A stretch of DNA of 64,000 nt from Flavobacterium cupreum (GTDB lineage Bacteria > Bacteroidota > Bacteroidia > Flavobacteriales > Flavobacteriaceae), in assembly GCF_003996965.1 (NCBI RefSeq), contig NZ_QWDM01000004.1, positions 199,527 to 263,526 of the forward strand. The letters run 5' to 3'. The notes under the pieces were generated by a model that was not told where the DNA came from, did not search any database, and was given only the letters and a program-made list of their open reading frames with translations. Position numbers and translations under genes: made by a program. Below are positions 53,496-62,450 of this stretch, in pieces (position 1 is the stretch's first letter; each line of letters begins with the position of its first letter).

Positions 53496-54149
53496 TTATT
53501 TTTCGAGAACGATAGTTGTAAAAGCCCTGTCTGCCAACTCTCCGGTTTTGCTTTTTACTTTTTCGGTCAGGGTTTCGGTGTAAACAATTTTAAACGCTGT
53601 TTTTTCGATTAACTGCTTCAGTTTTTCCGTGGTGTAAAGTGTAAATTCGTATGCTGTAAACGGTAGCTGCTTCATGAAACTTTCATCGGCAAATGTTAAG
53701 CAGAAATTTCCGTCTGCCTTTAAAATCCTGTAGATTTCCATAAGAAAATTTTCAGGTTCCTGCCAGAAATAAATGGTGTTTACAGTGAAAATTTTATCAA
53801 AAAACGAATCTTGAAACGGAATTGCATTTCCATCATAAAGCGAAAAGAAAGCCTGTTTTTGAGAGACAAAATTTCTATTGATCTGTCTCGCCTCCTGAAA
53901 CATTAATTCAGACATTTCGAGTCCGTAATATTTCAGTTTTTCTGCTTGTTCGAATATAAGCTCTAAATGTCCGGCATTTCCATGGCCTAATTCTAAAACA
54001 GAATCGCCAGCTTTTATATTTAAATTTTGAATAGAATGGCGCGTCATGTTGATGTTGGTTTCATGCATCATTTTCGCCATCTCAATGCCTTTTTCTCCTG
54101 TTGGATGTTTTAGTTGTGCCGCGATTGCTTGTAATTCTTCTTTTTTCAT
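53496..54149 (-). CDS. SAM-dependent methyltransferase, class I
   Basis: This 217-residue protein has the Rossmann SAM motif I as SVLELGHGNAGHLELI, an acidic residue after strand 2 (YGLEMSELMFQEA) and motif IV-like FDKIFTVNTIYFWQEPENFL. This looks like a Methyltransf_11/25 enzyme. ATG 54149 is used. It follows metF by 159 bases on the same strand but has no clear link to methionine synthesis. The substrate is unknown. Confidence 0.85.
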   Translation of the reverse strand: MKKEELQAIAAQLKHPTGEKGIEMAKMMHETNINMTRHSIQNLNIKAGDSVLELGHGNAGHLELIFEQAEKLKYYGLEMSELMFQEARQINRNFVSQKQAFFSLYDGNAIPFQDSFFDKIFTVNTIYFWQEPENFLMEIYRILKADGNFCLTFADESFMKQLPFTAYEFTLYTTEKLKQLIEKTAFKIVYTETLTEKVKSKTGELADRAFTTIVLEK

Positions 54150-54178
54150 AAACTTAATTTTAAATTCCAAATAAAAAA

Positions 54179-54300
54179 TTGCTTCGCCAATTCGCTATCG
54201 CTCGTGTTCAAATTCCAATCTTGAAGTCATTCCGAAGAACGAAGCAACCGCACTAAAATAGGCACTATAGAGTTGCTTTATGAGATTGCTTCGTTTCTGG
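54179..54300. repeat. Dispersed repeats between metF and the methyltransferase gene
   Basis: The start (about 54183-54210; GCTTCGCCAATTCGCTATCG) is an inverted copy of the segment at 26940-26968. Further on GAACGAAGCAA (about 54237) and TTGCTTCGTT (about 54284) are inverted phrases. None of it is coding. Confidence 0.6.
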
Positions 54301-54308
54301 CAAGGATA

Positions 54309-55265
54309 TTAAAAAATACGGCTCGCAATCTGGCGGATATTCTCTGATTTCCCCATTGAATAATAATGCAGTACCGGAACCCCGGCCGCTTTTAATTCTA
54401 GCGACTGCTGAATCGCCCACTCAATTCCGACTTGTTTTATCTCTGCATTATCTTTGCATTTATCAACTTCATGAATCAAATCTTCCGGTAAATCTATTCG
54501 GAAAATCTGTGGTAAAATTTGTAAATGTCTTTTCACAGCGATCGGTTTGATTCCCGGAATGATCGGTACCGTAATTCCCATTTCTCTGGCTTTTGCTACA
54601 AATTCGAAATATTTAGTGTTGTCGAAAAACATTTGCGTTACTACATAATCAGCTCCGGCATCTACTTTTTCTTTCAGCCTTTTTAAATCTGACTGAAGTG
54701 AAGGCGATTCTAAATGTTTCTCCGGATAACCCGCAACCCCAATACAAAAGTCAGCTTTGTTATCGATATCCATTACTTCATGCAGGTATTTTCCCTGATT
54801 CAGCAAACTGATTTGTTTTACCAGATCGATCGCGTAATCATTCCCTCCTGCTTTTGGTATAAAATATTGTTCGTCTTTCATAGCATCGCCGCGCAAAGCC
54901 ATGATGTTATCAATTCCTAAGTAATTACAATCCACCAGAAGATATTCTGTTTCTTCTTTGGTAAAACCTCCGCAAAGTACGTGAGGTACGGTATCTACGT
55001 TGTATTTATGTTTTATAGAAGCGCAGATTCCAAGCGTTCCAGGTCGCATACGGGTCAGTTTTTTATCTAATAGTCCATTGCCTTTGTCGATGTAGATGTA
55101 TTCTTCGCGTGAAGTGGTTACATCAATAAACGGTGGTTTAAACTCCATTAACGGATCGATATTATCGTATAATTCCTGAATGCTTTTCCCCTTCTGAGGC
55201 GGAATAATTTCAAATGAAAATAATGTATTTCCTTTGGCGTTTTCTATATGTTCTGTTACTTTCAT
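54309..55265 (-). CDS. metF: 5,10-methylenetetrahydrofolate reductase
   Basis: This 318-residue FAD enzyme makes 5-methyl-THF, the methyl donor for MetH and MetE. It starts with KVTEHIENAKGNTLFSFEIIPPQKG (Glu of the catalytic FSFE motif), followed by DVTTSR, the flavin-binding region GIDNIMALRGD and VTQMFFDN. It lies downstream of the two metH genes on the same strand and is probably under the same riboswitch-controlled transcription, unless the hairpin at 55351-55408 stops it. Confidence 0.96.
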   Translation of the reverse strand: MKVTEHIENAKGNTLFSFEIIPPQKGKSIQELYDNIDPLMEFKPPFIDVTTSREEYIYIDKGNGLLDKKLTRMRPGTLGICASIKHKYNVDTVPHVLCGGFTKEETEYLLVDCNYLGIDNIMALRGDAMKDEQYFIPKAGGNDYAIDLVKQISLLNQGKYLHEVMDIDNKADFCIGVAGYPEKHLESPSLQSDLKRLKEKVDAGADYVVTQMFFDNTKYFEFVAKAREMGITVPIIPGIKPIAVKRHLQILPQIFRIDLPEDLIHEVDKCKDNAEIKQVGIEWAIQQSLELKAAGVPVLHYYSMGKSENIRQIASRIF

Positions 55266-55350
55266 TATTAGAGTTATGAGTTATGAATTATGAGTTTTGA
55301 GTTTGAATTGTGTAAAAAATCTGAATCAAAAAACGTAAATCAAATATCTT

Positions 55351-55408
55351 TTTTGTTTCAGGTTTCAGGTTTCAGGTTACTTTGGATAACCTGAAACCTG
55401 AAACAAAA
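55351..55408. repeat. Perfect 21-bp inverted repeat between metH and metF
   Basis: TTTTGTTTCAGGTTTCAGG with two more bases (55351-55371) is exactly complementary to 55388-55408, around a 16-base loop; copies of CAGGTTT or AAACCTG continue on both sides. It has no U tract on the minus strand, so it need not terminate transcription. Confidence 0.85.
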
Positions 55409-55425
55409 TAAACCTGAAACTATTT

Positions 55426-58101
55426 TTAATCTGCTATATTAGGGTTCAACCACTTCATAGCGTAATCTGTGGGAACATTGCGTCGCTTTGCGTAATCGAC
55501 TACCTGATCTTCTTTTATTTTTCCGAGTCCGAAGTACTTGCTTTTTGGATTTCCGAAATAATAACCCGATACGGATGAGGCCGGCCACATGGCCATGCTT
55601 TCCGTTAAGGTTACTCCAATTTCTTCGGCTACGTTCAGAAGTTTCCAGATCGTTGGTTTCTCCAGGTGATCGGGACATGCGGGATATCCTGGTGCGGGAC
55701 GGATTCCCTTATAATTTTCCTCGATTAGATCTTCTGTCGAAAGTGATTCTTCAGCATCATAACCCCAGAAATCCTGACGTACCTTTTCGTGTAAATATTC
55801 AGCGAAAGCTTCAGCAAAACGATCGGCTAATGCTTTTACCATGATCGAATTGTAATCGTCCAGATCTTTTTCAAATTCGGCTGCCCATTCGTCTACACCA
55901 AAACCGGTCGTAACACAAAATGCCCCGATATAATCTGTAATTCCCGAATCTTTTGGCAGAATAAAATCAGACAAAGCAATGTTTGGTGCTCCTTTCGTTT
56001 TTTGTGATTGCTGGCGAAGGGTCAGGAATTTCTCCAGTACTTTTCCGTTTTCATCACGCAATTCGATATCATCGTCATCAATCTGGTTTGCGGGGAAAAT
56101 ACCGTAAATTCCTTTTGCGGATAGTTTTTTCTCTGCCAGAATCACTTTTAACATGGCCTGAGCATCTGCAAAAAGAGAAGTCGCTTCTGTTCCTACCACC
56201 TCATCGGTTAAAATCGCCGGATATTTTCCGAACAATTCCCAGGTTCTGAAAAATGGGGTCCAGTCGATATACGGAACCAAAACATCCAGTTCGACTTCAA
56301 TAATTTGTTTGCCAATTACTTTTGGTTTGACTGGAGTATACTCATCCCAATCCAGTTGGAGTTTGTTTTTACGTGCCTGTTCGATTGTCAGGAAATTTTT
56401 ATCTCTCGAACGATTTAAAAATGTTTCCCTGAAAGCATCGTATTCAGCGCGAATATCGCTTGCATATATTTTACGGTTATGATCTAACAGATTTCCTGCA
56501 ACAGTAACGGCACGTGAAGCATCGTTGACGTGGATTACAGTTTCTCTGTATTGCGGAGCGATTTTCACGGCAGTATGCGCGCGCGAAGTGGTTGCCCCGC
56601 CAATCATAATCGGGATTTTAATTCCTTGTTTGTCTAGTTCTTTGGCCAGATACACCATTTCGTCAAGCGAAGGCGTAATCAGTCCGCTTAAGCCAATAAT
56701 ATCTACATTGTGTTCAATCGCCGCAGCAATAATTTTTTCCGGAGGCACCATAACACCAAGATCTACAATCTCGTAATTGTTACAGGCCAAAACCACCGAA
56801 ACGATGTTTTTACCAATATCGTGAACGTCTCCTTTTACGGTAGCCATTAGGATTTTTCCGTTTCCTTGTTTGTCGCCGGCTTGTTTGCTGGCTTCAATAT
56901 ACGGCAATAAATACGCCACGGCTTTTTTCATTACACGCGCCGATTTTACTACCTGAGGCAGGAACATTTTTCCGCTTCCGAATAAATCTCCAACCACATT
57001 CATTCCCGTCATCAAATTGATTTCGATCACTTCAATTGGTTTTGTCGCGGCCAAACGCGCTTCTTCCACATCAATTTCTATAAAAGCATCAACTCCTTTT
57101 ACCAGGGAATGCGTGATACGTTCCTGAACCGTTCCTAAACGCCATTCCTGAATAGCTTTTTCATCTGATTTTACTTCACCTTTTACGTTTTCAGCAAAAT
57201 CCAGAAGTCTTTCCGTCGCATCGTCGCGTCTGTTCAGAATTACGTCTTCAACATGCTCCAGTAAGTCTTTTGGAATATCATCGTAAATCGAAAGCATTTC
57301 CGGATTTACGATTCCCATTGTCATTCCGTTCTGAATGGCGTGGTATAGAAACACCGAGTGCATGGCTTCACGAACGGTATCATTTCCTCTGAAAGAAAAC
57401 GAAACGTTACTTACTCCACCACTAATATGCGCATGTGGCAGGTTTTCGCGAACCCATTTTGTACCTCTGAAAAAGTCCAAAGCGTTTAAGCGATGTTCTT
57501 CCATTCCGGTTGCAACGGGGAAAATATTTAAATCGAAAATAATATCCTGTGGAGGAAAACCAACTTTATTAACCAGAATATCATACGAACGCTGACAAAT
57601 CTCAACTCTTCGTTCGAAATTATCGGCCTGGCCCACTTCATCAAAAGCCATGATGATCGCCGCCGCTCCATAACGTTTGATTAATTTGGCGTGGTGTATA
57701 AAGGCTTCTTCACCTTCTTTCAATGAAATCGAGTTGACAACGCTTTTTCCCTGTACTACTTTTAGACCTGCTTCGATGATTTCCCATTTCGAACTGTCGA
57801 TCATAATCGGTACTCTCGAAATATCCGGTTCTGATGCAATTAAATTCAGGAATTTTGTCATTGCCTGAACACCATCAAGCATTCCTTCATCCATATTAAT
57901 ATCGATGATCTGTGCTCCACCTTCTACTTGTTGTCTTGCAATATCAAGCGCCTCGTCATATTTCTCTTCCTTGATTAAGCGAAGGAATTTTCGAGAACCC
58001 GTTACATTCGTACGCTCGCCAATGTTTACAAAAACACTTTCGGGCATAATAATCAATGGTTCTAATCCTGCTAATACAAGGTCTCTTCTTTTTTCTGCCA
58101 T
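55426..58101 (-). CDS. metH: Methionine synthase, C-terminal part (folate, B12 and activation domains)
   Basis: This 891-residue protein holds the MetH modules after the homocysteine domain: the pterin-binding barrel (about 20-290; [15 protein letters not shown]), the B12 cap and Rossmann domains ([11 protein letters not shown] at about 424-434, whose His is the lower cobalt ligand; [27 protein letters not shown]) and the AdoMet activation domain (about 590-891; [17 protein letters not shown]). It has its own ATG. The homocysteine-binding module is encoded by the gene starting at 60354, with two unrelated genes between. The two products should act together. Confidence 0.95.
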   Translation of the reverse strand: MAEKRRDLVLAGLEPLIIMPESVFVNIGERTNVTGSRKFLRLIKEEKYDEALDIARQQVEGGAQIIDINMDEGMLDGVQAMTKFLNLIASEPDISRVPIMIDSSKWEIIEAGLKVVQGKSVVNSISLKEGEEAFIHHAKLIKRYGAAAIIMAFDEVGQADNFERRVEICQRSYDILVNKVGFPPQDIIFDLNIFPVATGMEEHRLNALDFFRGTKWVRENLPHAHISGGVSNVSFSFRGNDTVREAMHSVFLYHAIQNGMTMGIVNPEMLSIYDDIPKDLLEHVEDVILNRRDDATERLLDFAENVKGEVKSDEKAIQEWRLGTVQERITHSLVKGVDAFIEIDVEEARLAATKPIEVIEINLMTGMNVVGDLFGSGKMFLPQVVKSARVMKKAVAYLLPYIEASKQAGDKQGNGKILMATVKGDVHDIGKNIVSVVLACNNYEIVDLGVMVPPEKIIAAAIEHNVDIIGLSGLITPSLDEMVYLAKELDKQGIKIPIMIGGATTSRAHTAVKIAPQYRETVIHVNDASRAVTVAGNLLDHNRKIYASDIRAEYDAFRETFLNRSRDKNFLTIEQARKNKLQLDWDEYTPVKPKVIGKQIIEVELDVLVPYIDWTPFFRTWELFGKYPAILTDEVVGTEATSLFADAQAMLKVILAEKKLSAKGIYGIFPANQIDDDDIELRDENGKVLEKFLTLRQQSQKTKGAPNIALSDFILPKDSGITDYIGAFCVTTGFGVDEWAAEFEKDLDDYNSIMVKALADRFAEAFAEYLHEKVRQDFWGYDAEESLSTEDLIEENYKGIRPAPGYPACPDHLEKPTIWKLLNVAEEIGVTLTESMAMWPASSVSGYYFGNPKSKYFGLGKIKEDQVVDYAKRRNVPTDYAMKWLNPNIAD

Positions 58102-58162
58102 TTCTTTTTAAGTTACTAAGGGCCTAAGGTTCTTAGGTTCTGAGTTTTTTTATTCTTTGTTT

Positions 58163-58191
58163 TCCTGCAAGGTTTTTGAAACCTTGTAGGT
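58163..58191. repeat. Inverted repeat upstream of the metH C-terminal gene
   Basis: CCTGCAAGGTTTTTGAAACC and following bases form an inverted repeat (GCAAGGTTT...AAACCTTG). This CAAGGTTT-type phrase is typical intergenic filler in Flavobacterium. Confidence 0.6.
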
Positions 58192-58214
58192 ATATTTCGT
58201 TTTTTAATAATATT

Positions 58215-58325
58215 ATTTTGGGCGTGCCCCAAGGGTCGGGCTATCCGTTACAAGTCCTCGACCAATTTCGTTATCACTGCATTGGTCTGCGGGCTTTTCA
58301 CTTCTATCCCTCACGCGATATCATT
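58215..58325. repeat. Structured GC-richer repeat element
   Basis: A ~110-base segment contrasts with its AT-rich surroundings. It opens with a hairpin, TTGGGCGTGCCCCAA, contains GACCAAT...ATTGGTC inverted arms (about 58259-58287) and ends in CACTTCTATCCCTCACGCG. Similar GGGCGTGCCC...CCCTCACGC sequences are, from memory, dispersed in Bacteroidota genomes. It lies at the edge of the gene insertion between the two metH genes. A plus-strand reading frame across it is not considered a gene. Confidence 0.6.
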
Positions 58326-58358
58326 TTCATAATATGTTTCATCTTTTTATTACCGCGA

Positions 58359-58868
58359 TTAATGATATTTGTAATCTGATTTTGGCAACTCGCTTATTTC
58401 TTTCTTCTTATACAAAATATCCCAAATCATATTGTATAAATCCAAAAACGGCTTTGCTTTTTTATCATTTGCATCATTTGTGTAACCATAATTATAACTA
58501 ACAAAACTTTTCTTATTATTAGCGTAAACAACTATTACTTTTTGCTTAAACCATGCATTATTAATATTAATTATACCTGTAGGCTTAAACTCCATTGGCA
58601 TCTCAAAAAAATTGACTTTTTTAATATATAAGTATATTTTTTCTTTTTCCTCTTTTGTCAATTCAACTTTAATCGTCTTTTCTTCTTCAATATAATTCCT
58701 GTAAAAACTATTATATTGAGAATTATAAACATCATTTGCTCCATCACGAATTGCAAAATAAAAATCAACAGGTATCTCTTGCTTAATTCCAACTGTTTTC
58801 TTTTTATTATTGAAACCAAATAAGCAGAAAGAGAAAAATATAACTGATATTATTTTTAATATTTTCAT
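58359..58868 (-). CDS. Unknown secreted or anchored small protein
   Basis: I do not recognise this 169-residue protein. It has a signal sequence (KIISVIFFSFCLFGF), then a Lys/Tyr/Asn-rich domain with a central helix (VELTKEEKEKIYLYIKKVNFFEMP) and strands (KVIVVYANNKKSFVSYNYGY). Its codons are markedly AT-rich compared with metH. It lies between the two metH genes next to the structured repeat, consistent with acquisition. An immunity-type protein is one possibility, not shown. Confidence 0.55.
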   Translation of the reverse strand: MKILKIISVIFFSFCLFGFNNKKKTVGIKQEIPVDFYFAIRDGANDVYNSQYNSFYRNYIEEEKTIKVELTKEEKEKIYLYIKKVNFFEMPMEFKPTGIININNAWFKQKVIVVYANNKKSFVSYNYGYTNDANDKKAKPFLDLYNMIWDILYKKKEISELPKSDYKYH

Positions 58869-58913
58869 TCTAAAAACTTAAATAAGCACAAACATTTCGT
58901 TCCTCCGGAACTT

Positions 58914-59345
58914 TTACTTCCATTTTGACTTCTCTATATATTTACAAGTTACACCTGCATCATATATGTAATATTTTATTTTATTAAATCCCGCTTTAAC
59001 TAATGAAATGGAATCAGGCTTTAATTCTTCTTCTAAAACTATATAGTTATTCTCTGGGTTATTTAAATCGTATTTTACTTTGTAAAATTTATCTACAAGA
59101 TTGTAATCTCTGCTAGAAACGTGAGATAAAACTTTTTTATCTGTATAAAAATAATATCTCAAAGAACTCGTTTTATTACTGTGCTTGATTCTGGTTGTAT
59201 ATCCTATTGTTTCTCCTTTAAACGTTTTTTCATATTCATCTTGTTCATTATTATTATAACGGACAATAAGGATAAATAAAATCACTATTACACAAATGAC
59301 AACTGTTCCTAACCACTTAGGTTCTTTATTATTTTCTTCAAACAT
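58914..59345 (-). CDS. Unknown small membrane-anchored protein
   Basis: This 143-residue protein has one N-terminal membrane helix (about 12-30; WLGTVVICVIVILFILIV) and a Tyr/Lys-rich domain with strands (SLRYYFYTDKKVLSH; FYKVKYDLNNPENNYIVLEEEL). It starts only 4 bases after the stop of the homocysteine-binding metH gene, so it is probably cotranscribed. AT-rich like its neighbour. The function is unknown; similar anchored orphan proteins occur near polymorphic toxins, but no toxin is seen here. Confidence 0.55.
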   Translation of the reverse strand: MFEENNKEPKWLGTVVICVIVILFILIVRYNNNEQDEYEKTFKGETIGYTTRIKHSNKTSSLRYYFYTDKKVLSHVSSRDYNLVDKFYKVKYDLNNPENNYIVLEEELKPDSISLVKAGFNKIKYYIYDAGVTCKYIEKSKWK

Positions 59346-59349
59346 TTTC

Positions 59350-60354
59350 CTAAACTAATACCGGTGCCACTCTCGGCTTATAATCCTTCGCCACCTCAGC
59401 AATTAATCTAATATGATCCGGAGTTGTTCCGCAACAACCACCAATAATGTTGATTAAATTATCGTCTAAATATTCTTTAATTAAAGCCTGAGTTTGTTCT
59501 GGAGTTTCATCATATTGTCCGAACGCATTTGGTAAACCTGCATTTGGGTGTGCTGAAACGTTGAATTGTGTATGCTGTGATAATGTTTTTAAATACGGTT
59601 TCAATAAATCGGCTCCAAGAGCGCAATTAAAACCTACGCTTAATAACGGAATATGTGATACTGAAATAAGGAAAGCTTCAACCGTTTGTCCGGAAAGTGT
59701 TCTTCCTGAAGCATCGGTAATCGTTCCTGAAACCATGATTGGAATATCAAGATTACGTTCATCTTTTACTTCTTCGATTGCGAAAAGTGCTGCTTTAGCA
59801 TTTAACGTATCGAAAATGGTTTCTACCAAAAGTAAATCACAGCCGCCATCCATTAAGGCTTCTACTTGTTGTTTGTAGGCAATTCGCAAATCATCAAACG
59901 TTACGGCTCTGTAACCCGGATCGTTTACGTCTGGCGACATACTTGCCGTTCTGTTGGTCGGTCCGATGGATCCGGCAACGAAACGAGGTTTGTCCGGATT
60001 TTTAGCCGTGAATTCATCTGCTACCTGACGCGCAATTTTAGCCGATTCGTAGTTTAACTCGTAAACCAAATCTTCCAGGAAATAGTCGGCCATACCGATT
60101 GTGGTTCCTGAAAAAGTATTGGTTTCTACAATATCTGCGCCGGCGTCAAAATACGCAGCGTGAACATCGCGAATCGCCTGTGGTTGTGTTATGGATAGTA
60201 AATCGTTGTTTCCTTTTAACGGATGCGGGAAATCTTTGAAACGTTCTCCACGAAAATCTTCTTCTGAGAAATTGTAGCGCTGCAGCATCGTTCCCATTGC
60301 CCCGTCTAGGATTAGGATATTTTTCTTAATTGCTTCCTGAATTGTTATTGCCAT
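59350..60354 (-). CDS. metH: Methionine synthase, homocysteine-binding part
   Basis: This 334-residue barrel binds zinc and homocysteine. Characteristic segments are [13 protein letters not shown] at the start, GFNCALGAD with the first Cys ligand, and [13 protein letters not shown] near the C-terminus with the CC pair (307-308). It covers only the N-terminal module of MetH, ends with a normal stop and has a normal ATG, so the split is not a frameshift. It is the first gene downstream of the SAM riboswitch. Confidence 0.94.
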   Translation of the reverse strand: MAITIQEAIKKNILILDGAMGTMLQRYNFSEEDFRGERFKDFPHPLKGNNDLLSITQPQAIRDVHAAYFDAGADIVETNTFSGTTIGMADYFLEDLVYELNYESAKIARQVADEFTAKNPDKPRFVAGSIGPTNRTASMSPDVNDPGYRAVTFDDLRIAYKQQVEALMDGGCDLLLVETIFDTLNAKAALFAIEEVKDERNLDIPIMVSGTITDASGRTLSGQTVEAFLISVSHIPLLSVGFNCALGADLLKPYLKTLSQHTQFNVSAHPNAGLPNAFGQYDETPEQTQALIKEYLDDNLINIIGGCCGTTPDHIRLIAEVAKDYKPRVAPVLV

Positions 60355-60430
60355 TTCTTTTGTCTTTTAGCTGCTAAGACTCTAAGGTTCTAAGAAGCCA
60401 AGTTTTTTTTTAAAAATTATAATTTCGAAT

Positions 60431-60463
60431 TTAAACCCGAGGTTTTTAAAACCTGTCGGGTTT
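60431..60463. repeat. Hairpin in the metH leader
   Basis: AAACCCGAGGTTTTTAAAACC and following bases form an inverted repeat, without a U tract in either direction. It lies between the riboswitch and the metH ATG. Confidence 0.55.
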
Positions 60464-60514
60464 AAAAAAGCGGGAATAATTGACAACAAAAATGTGTCAA
60501 TGATTCGATCATGA

Positions 60515-60528
60515 TACTGAATTCAGTA
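60515..60528. promoter_or_regulatory. Perfect 14-bp palindrome in the metH leader
   Basis: TACTGAATTCAGTA consists of the same half-site (TACTGAA/TTCAGTA) as the inverted repeat at the metE promoter, here in the opposite order. It lies downstream of the riboswitch, about 160 bases before the ATG. Confidence 0.6.
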
Positions 60529-60583
60529 AAATAATATTGTATGGTTGTCAGGAAGAGTTTTGGAAATACGTTTATGTATTTGT

Positions 60584-60694
60584 GTTATCTATCTTTAATA
60601 CTAAGAATTAGTATAAAGTAGAATGTAGCACCTTCTTTATGATAAAGGGTTGCTAAGGTTTCATTGGGTCTTTCCCTCCGCCTTTCGTGATAAC
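60584..60694 (-). ncRNA. SAM-I (S-box) riboswitch upstream of metH
   Basis: On the minus strand the ~111-nt aptamer starts with the P1 strand GTTATC (60694-60689), continues with GGCGGAGGGA, GACCCAATGAAACC, TTAGCAACC and AAGGTGCTACATTC, and closes with GATAAC (60589-60584). These are the conserved S-box core elements in order. It binds S-adenosylmethionine and should lower expression of the metH genes and metF when SAM is plentiful. No hairpin with a U tract was seen between it and the ATG, so the switching mode is unclear. Confidence 0.9.
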
Positions 60695-60717
60695 TTTCAA
60701 TAATTTTAAGAACAGTG

Positions 60718-60748
60718 CAAAGGTATGAAATAGCATTGCTACTTGCAA
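60718..60748 (-). promoter_or_regulatory. Promoter of the metH operon
   Basis: On the minus strand a -33 TTG (60746-60748), a 20-base spacer and TACCTTTG (60718-60725) lie 24 bases upstream of the riboswitch P1 strand, fitting a transcript that begins just before the aptamer. Confidence 0.85.
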
Positions 60749-60828
60749 GTTTTTTTTTTCAGCCTCTCAGGGGCTGGGGTACTAAGCGTCTAAGGTTTAA
60801 ATTTGGGTATGTTTTTTTAAATAGAGCG

Positions 60829-61210
60829 CACGGTTTCAACCGTGGAAGACGGATCGTGATTATGCAATGTGACAATGCATTTGATATGCATCGATGTTTA
60901 AAAAAACAAAAAGCCCAAACCATAAGCTCCGGTGGTTAAAACACTGGCTATGTTTATGCTTTTTTCTAAAAGCATCGATTTTTTAAAAAATCAAAAGCTC
61001 AAACCATAAGCTCAAGTGGTTAAAACCACTGGCTGTGTTTATGCTTTTTCCTAAAAGCATCGATTTTTAAAAAACGAAAAGCTCAAACCATAAGCTCCAG
61101 TGGTTGAAACCACTGGCTGTTTATCGTTTTCCTAAAAGCATCGATTTTTTAAAAAATTGAAAAGCCCAAACCATAAGCTCCAGTGGTTGAAACCACTCGA
61201 TGTGTTTATG
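60829..61210. repeat. Tandem array of ~84-bp palindromic units
   Basis: CATCGAT marks unit starts at 60889, 60973, 61058 and 61139, giving lengths of 84, 85 and 81 bases and a truncated last unit. Each unit has CAAACCATAAGCTC, a palindrome AGTGGTTgaAACCACT followed by GGCTGTGTTTATG (degenerate in the first unit), then ATGCTTTT...AAAAGCAT, and in some GATTTTTTAAAAAATC. The left edge has a related palindrome, CACGGTTtcAACCGTG (60829-60844). It is non-coding and lies between the FNR gene end and the metH promoter. The rest of 60749-60828 contains TAAGCGTCTAAGG-type filler. Confidence 0.85.
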
Positions 61211-61215
61211 CTCTT

Positions 61216-61255
61216 CCCAAAAAACGAAAAAGCCCAAACCATAAGTTTGAGCTTT
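61216..61255 (-). terminator. Terminator after the ferredoxin-NADP reductase gene
   Basis: On the minus strand AAAGCTCAAAC and GTTTGGGCTTT pair around TTATG, followed by TTCGTTTTTT. The GTTTGGGCTTT arm also occurs in each array unit, so the array may have grown from this terminator. Confidence 0.78.
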
Positions 61256-61300
61256 CTATATAAAAATCTTGGAACCTTAATATCTTAGCGTCTTAGCAAC

Positions 61301-62353
61301 TTAAACAATCGCTTTCACAACCGCTTTCGGCGCTTCTTTACGAGTTCCGTCGAAACCGTCTACACCGGAAACTGTGGTATATTTTAAAACATATTTTTTA
61401 CCCGGATTGATGATCTGGTACGCAGCCTGACACATTAAAGTGGCTTCGTGGAAACCACAAAGGATTAGTTTTAATTTTCCTGGATAGGTGTTAACGTCTC
61501 CAATCGCGAAGATTCCAGGAATATTGGTTTGGTAATCTAAGGCATTGTTTACTTTAATCGCGTTTTTCTCGATGTCCAGTCCCCAGTCTCCGATTGGTCC
61601 TAATTTTGGCGTTAATCCGAAAAGCGGAATAAAGAAATCCGTTTCGATTTTACGGTGTGCTCCGTTTTCTTCGATATCCAGTGACTCCACATGTTCAGCA
61701 CCATTGATTCCGATTACTTCTGCAGGGGTGATTAGTTTAATTTTTCCGGCTGTTTTTAGTTCCTGTACTTTTTCAACAGAATCTAAAGCCCCTCTAAATT
61801 CGTTTCTTCTGTGAATTAAAGTGACCTCTGAAGCTACGTTAGAAAGGAAAATACTCCAGTCTAAAGCTGAATCTCCTCCTCCGGCAATCACTACTCTTTT
61901 GTCCCTGAATTTCTCCGGATTTTTGATGAAGTATTTTACCCCTTTGTCTTCATAAAACTCGATATCTTCTATAAGTGGCTTGCGGGGCTCGAAACTTCCT
62001 AAACCTCCGGCGATAGCAATAACCGGTGCATGAAATTTAGTTCCTTTATTTGAGGTTACGATAAAACTTCCGTCTTCTTGTTTTTCGATCGTTTCAGCCC
62101 GCTCTCCTAAAGTATAACCCGGCTCAAACTGTTTGATTTGCTCTTGCAGGTTATCAATTAAATCTCCTGCCAAAACTTCCGGAAATCCTGGAATATCATA
62201 AATAGGCTTTTTTGGATACAATTCTGAAAGTTGTCCGCCTGCTTGTGGCAAAGCATCCAAAATATGACATTTTAATTTTAATAATCCTGCCTCAAAAACG
62301 GCAAATAATCCTGTTGGTCCTGCTCCAATTATAAGTATATCTGTTTTAATCAT
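61301..62353 (-). CDS. TrxB-type ferredoxin/flavodoxin-NADP+ reductase
   Basis: This 350-residue flavoprotein has FAD-binding IIGAGPTGLFAVFEAG, the second nucleotide-binding motif VVIAGGGDSALDW and the closing GIFAIGDV. It lacks the thioredoxin reductase CxxC, as expected for the Chlorobium/B. subtilis YumC type of ferredoxin-NADP reductase. Position next to siroheme synthesis genes suggests it supplies reduced ferredoxin for sulfite reduction. Confidence 0.9.
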   Translation of the reverse strand: MIKTDILIIGAGPTGLFAVFEAGLLKLKCHILDALPQAGGQLSELYPKKPIYDIPGFPEVLAGDLIDNLQEQIKQFEPGYTLGERAETIEKQEDGSFIVTSNKGTKFHAPVIAIAGGLGSFEPRKPLIEDIEFYEDKGVKYFIKNPEKFRDKRVVIAGGGDSALDWSIFLSNVASEVTLIHRRNEFRGALDSVEKVQELKTAGKIKLITPAEVIGINGAEHVESLDIEENGAHRKIETDFFIPLFGLTPKLGPIGDWGLDIEKNAIKVNNALDYQTNIPGIFAIGDVNTYPGKLKLILCGFHEATLMCQAAYQIINPGKKYVLKYTTVSGVDGFDGTRKEAPKAVVKAIV

Positions 62354-62450
62354 TATGCTTGTTGTTTATAATCATTCTTAATAATGCAAAGAAACGAATA
62401 ATTTATTCTTCTGCCAATGATTTTTGTCATTGATTTCTTTGCGGAATTTT

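Noticed and set aside
58176..58379. Plus-strand reading frame of 67 residues across the structured repeat
   Set aside because: The sequence is a repeat with hairpins and the translation has no recognisable features.
55426..60354. metH broken by a frameshift or pseudogenised
   Set aside because: Both parts have proper starts, stops and complete domains. The division falls exactly between the homocysteine and folate modules, and split MetH is known in Bacteroidota.
60715..60939. Plus-strand reading frame of 74 residues
   Set aside because: It overlaps the metH promoter and the palindromic array, and its composition is that of the repeats.
60889..61210. CRISPR array
   Set aside because: Units are ~84 bp and repeated almost throughout, with no unique spacers and no cas genes; they contain palindromes with poly-A/T.
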